25,285 nt of DNA, taken from contig CAADXH010000059.1 in assembly GCA_900752975.1 (NCBI GenBank), forward strand, positions 1-25,285. The letters are read 5' to 3'. This DNA is from Bacilli bacterium (GTDB taxonomy: Bacteria > Bacillota_I > Bacilli_A > ML615J-28 > CAG-313). The stretch's first letter is position 1, and every line of letters begins with the position of its first letter. This document shows, piece by piece, positions 22,915 through 25,285 of this stretch. The notes under the pieces are model-generated. The model saw only the letters and a list, made by a program, of their open reading frames with translations. It had not been told where the DNA came from and did not search any database. The position numbers were made by a program, and so were the translations under genes.

Positions 22915-25089
22915 ATGTTTAAATCATTATCTAAACTAGGAATGAAAGTAAGTATTTTTTGTATATCATTCCTAACAATTACACTAATGTTATGTGCACT
23001 TTACACCCCTAAAGCTAAAGCCGCAAGTAGTAATATTTATTATATCACTACTAGTGTTGGTGAAACATATGAAACAGCAGGAGTTAATTATCACTGCTAT
23101 CTTGAAGGATCATATGTAATTTTTGGTACATCAAGCACTCTTAAAGATTTCACAAAGGTTGAGCCAACTGTATCTAAATGGCATATTGACAAATCTGAAT
23201 ATGATGAAAAAACAGGATTTGCTGAAAGAAATGTTTGTAAAGCTCTTTTAACTGGTTTAGAAGCTAATACAACATACTACTATCAAATTATATGTGGCGA
23301 TGAAAAATCTGCAATATACACATTTAAAACAAGTGGTAAAAATAGTTCATCATCAGTTTTATTCTTAACCGATACTCAAAGTTCTAGTACTAATTACTTC
23401 CAAAAAGTAAACAATTTAGTTGAAAAAATAGAAAGCAAAGAAAAGAACTTAAATATGGTACTAATGACTGGTGATATCGTTGATCGTGGTGGTTATCAAG
23501 CTCAATGGGATGCATTCTTTGAAGGACTACCAAGTTTGAAAAAATATCAACAAGCAACTATCCCTGGCAACCATGAATACTATCATGATAAAAATCCTGA
23601 ATATATTGATGCATCAATTTACAATCAATTCTATAATAACCCACAAAACGGTCCTGAAGATCGTAAAAACTCTTCTTACTACTTTATCTATAATGAAACT
23701 CTATTTATAATGCTTGATATCTTACAAGGAACTAAATCAGGCATCAATATTGAAGCTCAAAAAGAATGGTTCAGACAAGTTGTTCAAAATAATCCTACTC
23801 GTTGGATTATTGTAGGTTCTCATGCTGGTGCTGTATCAGCAGGTGCTTATGCATCTGATGCTAAATATTTATGGAATAACTTCCATGACGTATTTGAAGA
23901 ATGTCAAGTTGACCTTTGTATTAGTGGACATGAACACATCTATATTCGTAAAGATTTATCCTATAAAGGTGAAAAGAATGAAGAATTAGGTGTAACTTAT
24001 TTAGTTGGTCCTGCCGCTGGTATGAAAGACTATGCAGCTCAAAAAACAGAAGGATTAGACAAAGTTATGCGAGGCAACTATCGTGGCCAAGTATTAAAGT
24101 ATCAAGGTAGTAATTTAACTGTCCTACTTTATGATATGAATGGTGATGTTGTTGAAAAATTTACACTAAAAGCAAAACGTAACGCAGAAATCACTGAATA
24201 CACAGATGAACAAATTTTAGATTCTGTTACTTATGATTATGATGAAAAAACAAACTCTGCTACTATTAAATGGGAACCAAATATTTGGGGACTAGTAAAA
24301 GAAGTTTCATGTACAGGTGATGCTACATGGTCTCAAACTGTAGCTTCTTGTTCAGAAACACTTGCTTCTCGCAAAATTGGTAATATATTTAATACTAATA
24401 ATTACGTATACTATATTACATTCCATAAAAATGATAATACTACTATCACGAAGGAATTAAAAATTCTTTTAAATAAAGATTTAGTACCTTCTACAATTCA
24501 TATTAGTGGTAAAAGAAATATTGATGTTGGTTCAACTACTCAATTAACAGCAAAAGTATTGCCTACTGGTTGTGATGAAACTGTAACTTGGAAAAGTGAT
24601 GACACTGAAATCGCAACTGTTGACCAAAACGGTCTTGTTACAGGTATTTCCGCAGGCCAAGTAAGAATTTATGCCGTTTCAAATGTAACTGATGAAGTAT
24701 ATGGTTCTCTCCTTGTTACAGTTAAAGCAACTGCTAATCCTGAATCATATCAAATTACAGGTCTTCCTAAATCAATTAAATTAGATGATACTTTCACATT
24801 ATCAGTAAAAGTTACTCCTAATAATGGTAGTAAAGATGTTGTTTGGGAATCTTCAAATCCTGATGTTGCGACTGTGACTAATGGTGAAGTTCATGTTGTT
24901 GGTTATGGTACAGTTACAATTACTGTAACATCAACTATCGTACCTAATGTTTCAGCTAAAATAACTTTTACATGTAGTGAAAATACTACTGCTAGTAGTT
25001 GCCAATTTGGAACTAACATTAAATATCTAATTTCTTTCGCAAGTGCTCTAGGACTTGTTGCAATATTACTTAGAAAAAGAAATAAATAA
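22915..25089 (+). CDS. Secreted, membrane-anchored purple-acid-phosphatase-like metallophosphoesterase with Ig-like domains
   Basis: A 724-residue exported protein. It begins with a signal peptide (about 1-36, cleavage near AKA-A), then a fibronectin-like N-terminal domain of purple acid phosphatases (about 40-140). The metallophosphoesterase domain (about 146-375) has LTDTQ (Asp153), TGDIVD (Asp187), GNHE (218-221), GSHAG (His303) and GHEH (338-341), the two-metal ligands of the calcineurin-like fold. Two bacterial Ig-like (Big_2) domains follow, at about 525-604 and 612-687. The C-terminus has Cys696, a hydrophobic helix and a KRNK tail, like a membrane-anchor or sorting signal without LPxTG. 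It probably removes phosphate from extracellular substrates. AAAGGAGG precedes ATG; a strong terminator follows. It is the only non-IS gene on the plus strand. Confidence 0.92.
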   Translation: MFKSLSKLGMKVSIFCISFLTITLMLCALYTPKAKAASSNIYYITTSVGETYETAGVNYHCYLEGSYVIFGTSSTLKDFTKVEPTVSKWHIDKSEYDEKTGFAERNVCKALLTGLEANTTYYYQIICGDEKSAIYTFKTSGKNSSSSVLFLTDTQSSSTNYFQKVNNLVEKIESKEKNLNMVLMTGDIVDRGGYQAQWDAFFEGLPSLKKYQQATIPGNHEYYHDKNPEYIDASIYNQFYNNPQNGPEDRKNSSYYFIYNETLFIMLDILQGTKSGINIEAQKEWFRQVVQNNPTRWIIVGSHAGAVSAGAYASDAKYLWNNFHDVFEECQVDLCISGHEHIYIRKDLSYKGEKNEELGVTYLVGPAAGMKDYAAQKTEGLDKVMRGNYRGQVLKYQGSNLTVLLYDMNGDVVEKFTLKAKRNAEITEYTDEQILDSVTYDYDEKTNSATIKWEPNIWGLVKEVSCTGDATWSQTVASCSETLASRKIGNIFNTNNYVYYITFHKNDNTTITKELKILLNKDLVPSTIHISGKRNIDVGSTTQLTAKVLPTGCDETVTWKSDDTEIATVDQNGLVTGISAGQVRIYAVSNVTDEVYGSLLVTVKATANPESYQITGLPKSIKLDDTFTLSVKVTPNNGSKDVVWESSNPDVATVTNGEVHVVGYGTVTITVTSTIVPNVSAKITFTCSENTTASSCQFGTNIKYLISFASALGLVAILLRKRNK

Positions 25090-25106
25090 TTATATTAAAT
25101 AATTAT

Positions 25107-25146
25107 AAAAAGCTTGATTTTCGTATAATCGAAGTCAAGCTTTTTT
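25107..25146 (+). terminator. Terminator of the metallophosphoesterase gene
   Basis: AAGCTTGA (25110-25117) pairs with TCAAGCTT (25135-25142), with an inner TTCG/CGAA stem, followed by a T-run. Confidence 0.9.
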
Positions 25147-25207
25147 GTTATATAATTTTCTATCTATGACGGTTTGTCAATCATCGTGCACAAAATTGTG
25201 ACCTAGA

Positions 25208-25285
25208 TTAATGGGTTTTATTATAATTATCTAGGAATTCAATTGGGGATAAGTAGCCAAGCGGTTTCATTGGAAATCTATTATA
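25208..25285 (-). CDS. C-terminal end of a second transposase (IS3-type integrase-like), partial
   Basis: The last 25 codons of a frame entering from the right edge: RFPMKPLGYLSPIEFLDNYN then KTH and stop. The LGYLSPIEF block is typical of the end of rve/IS3-family (OrfB) transposases. The element's terminal repeat probably lies between 25167 and 25207, but its boundary cannot be fixed because the other end is outside the window. An internal palindrome CACAAAATTGTG sits at 25189-25200. Confidence 0.65.
   Translation of the reverse strand, partial: YNRFPMKPLGYLSPIEFLDNYNKTH

Noticed and set aside
1..25285. tRNA or rRNA genes
   Set aside because: I saw no cloverleaf with GGTTCGA-type T-loop or rRNA sequence by eye; not a computed search.

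Overview
The window is AT-rich DNA from a low-GC Bacillota-type bacterium. Indicators are AGGAGG-type ribosome sites, extended -10 promoters, long-form HPF, a YitT-family protein, DUF1189, RecX and T-tailed terminators. UGA is used as a stop (ends of the ribU-glxK fusion and of the yitT gene) and an RF2 gene is present, so this is not a UGA=Trp mollicute. Erysipelotrichia or another Bacilli lineage close to the mollicutes is my guess; the species cannot be named from the sequence.

Layout, mostly on the minus strand. (1) 1-880: the 5' part of an extracellular oligopeptide-binding-type lipoprotein, cut by the window edge, with Cys-rich repeats before the solute-binding domain. (2) 1042-5066: a membrane-anchored beta-lactamase-family protein and a six-zinc-ribbon SHOCT protein, separated by an intact ISL3-family insertion sequence (2626-4292) flanked by a perfect 8-bp target duplication; the insertion lies at the terminator between them. 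(3) 5116-6989: a riboflavin-transporter-like (RibU-like) S component fused in one reading frame to a type I glycerate kinase, preceded by an FMN riboswitch. (4) 6990-12598: secA-prfB-yitT-recX and a 47-residue ORF, closely packed behind one clear promoter. (5) 12706-14056: queH and a HAD-like hydrolase. (6) 14184-18367: an RND exporter gene and a tetR gene behind a palindromic operator; tetR is broken, or recoded, at an A8 run. (7) 18472-19134: hpf with its own promoter and terminator. (8) 19152-22775: a DUF1189 gene, leuS and a doubtful 82-codon ORF. (9) 22881-25147: a secreted purple-acid-phosphatase-like metallophosphoesterase on the plus strand with its terminator. (10) 25208-25285: the last codons of a second transposase at the edge.

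Most genes are housekeeping (secretion, translation, tRNA charging and modification, ribosome hibernation, recombination control). The parts that deserve a second look are the FMN-riboswitch-controlled RibU-glycerate kinase fusion, the tetR gene interrupted at a dnaX-like A-AAA-AAG site with a complete in-frame remainder and an intact operator, the precisely delimited IS inserted at a terminator hairpin, and the recurrence of zinc-ribbon or Cys-pair modules in three unrelated proteins (lipoprotein, SHOCT protein, RND pump).
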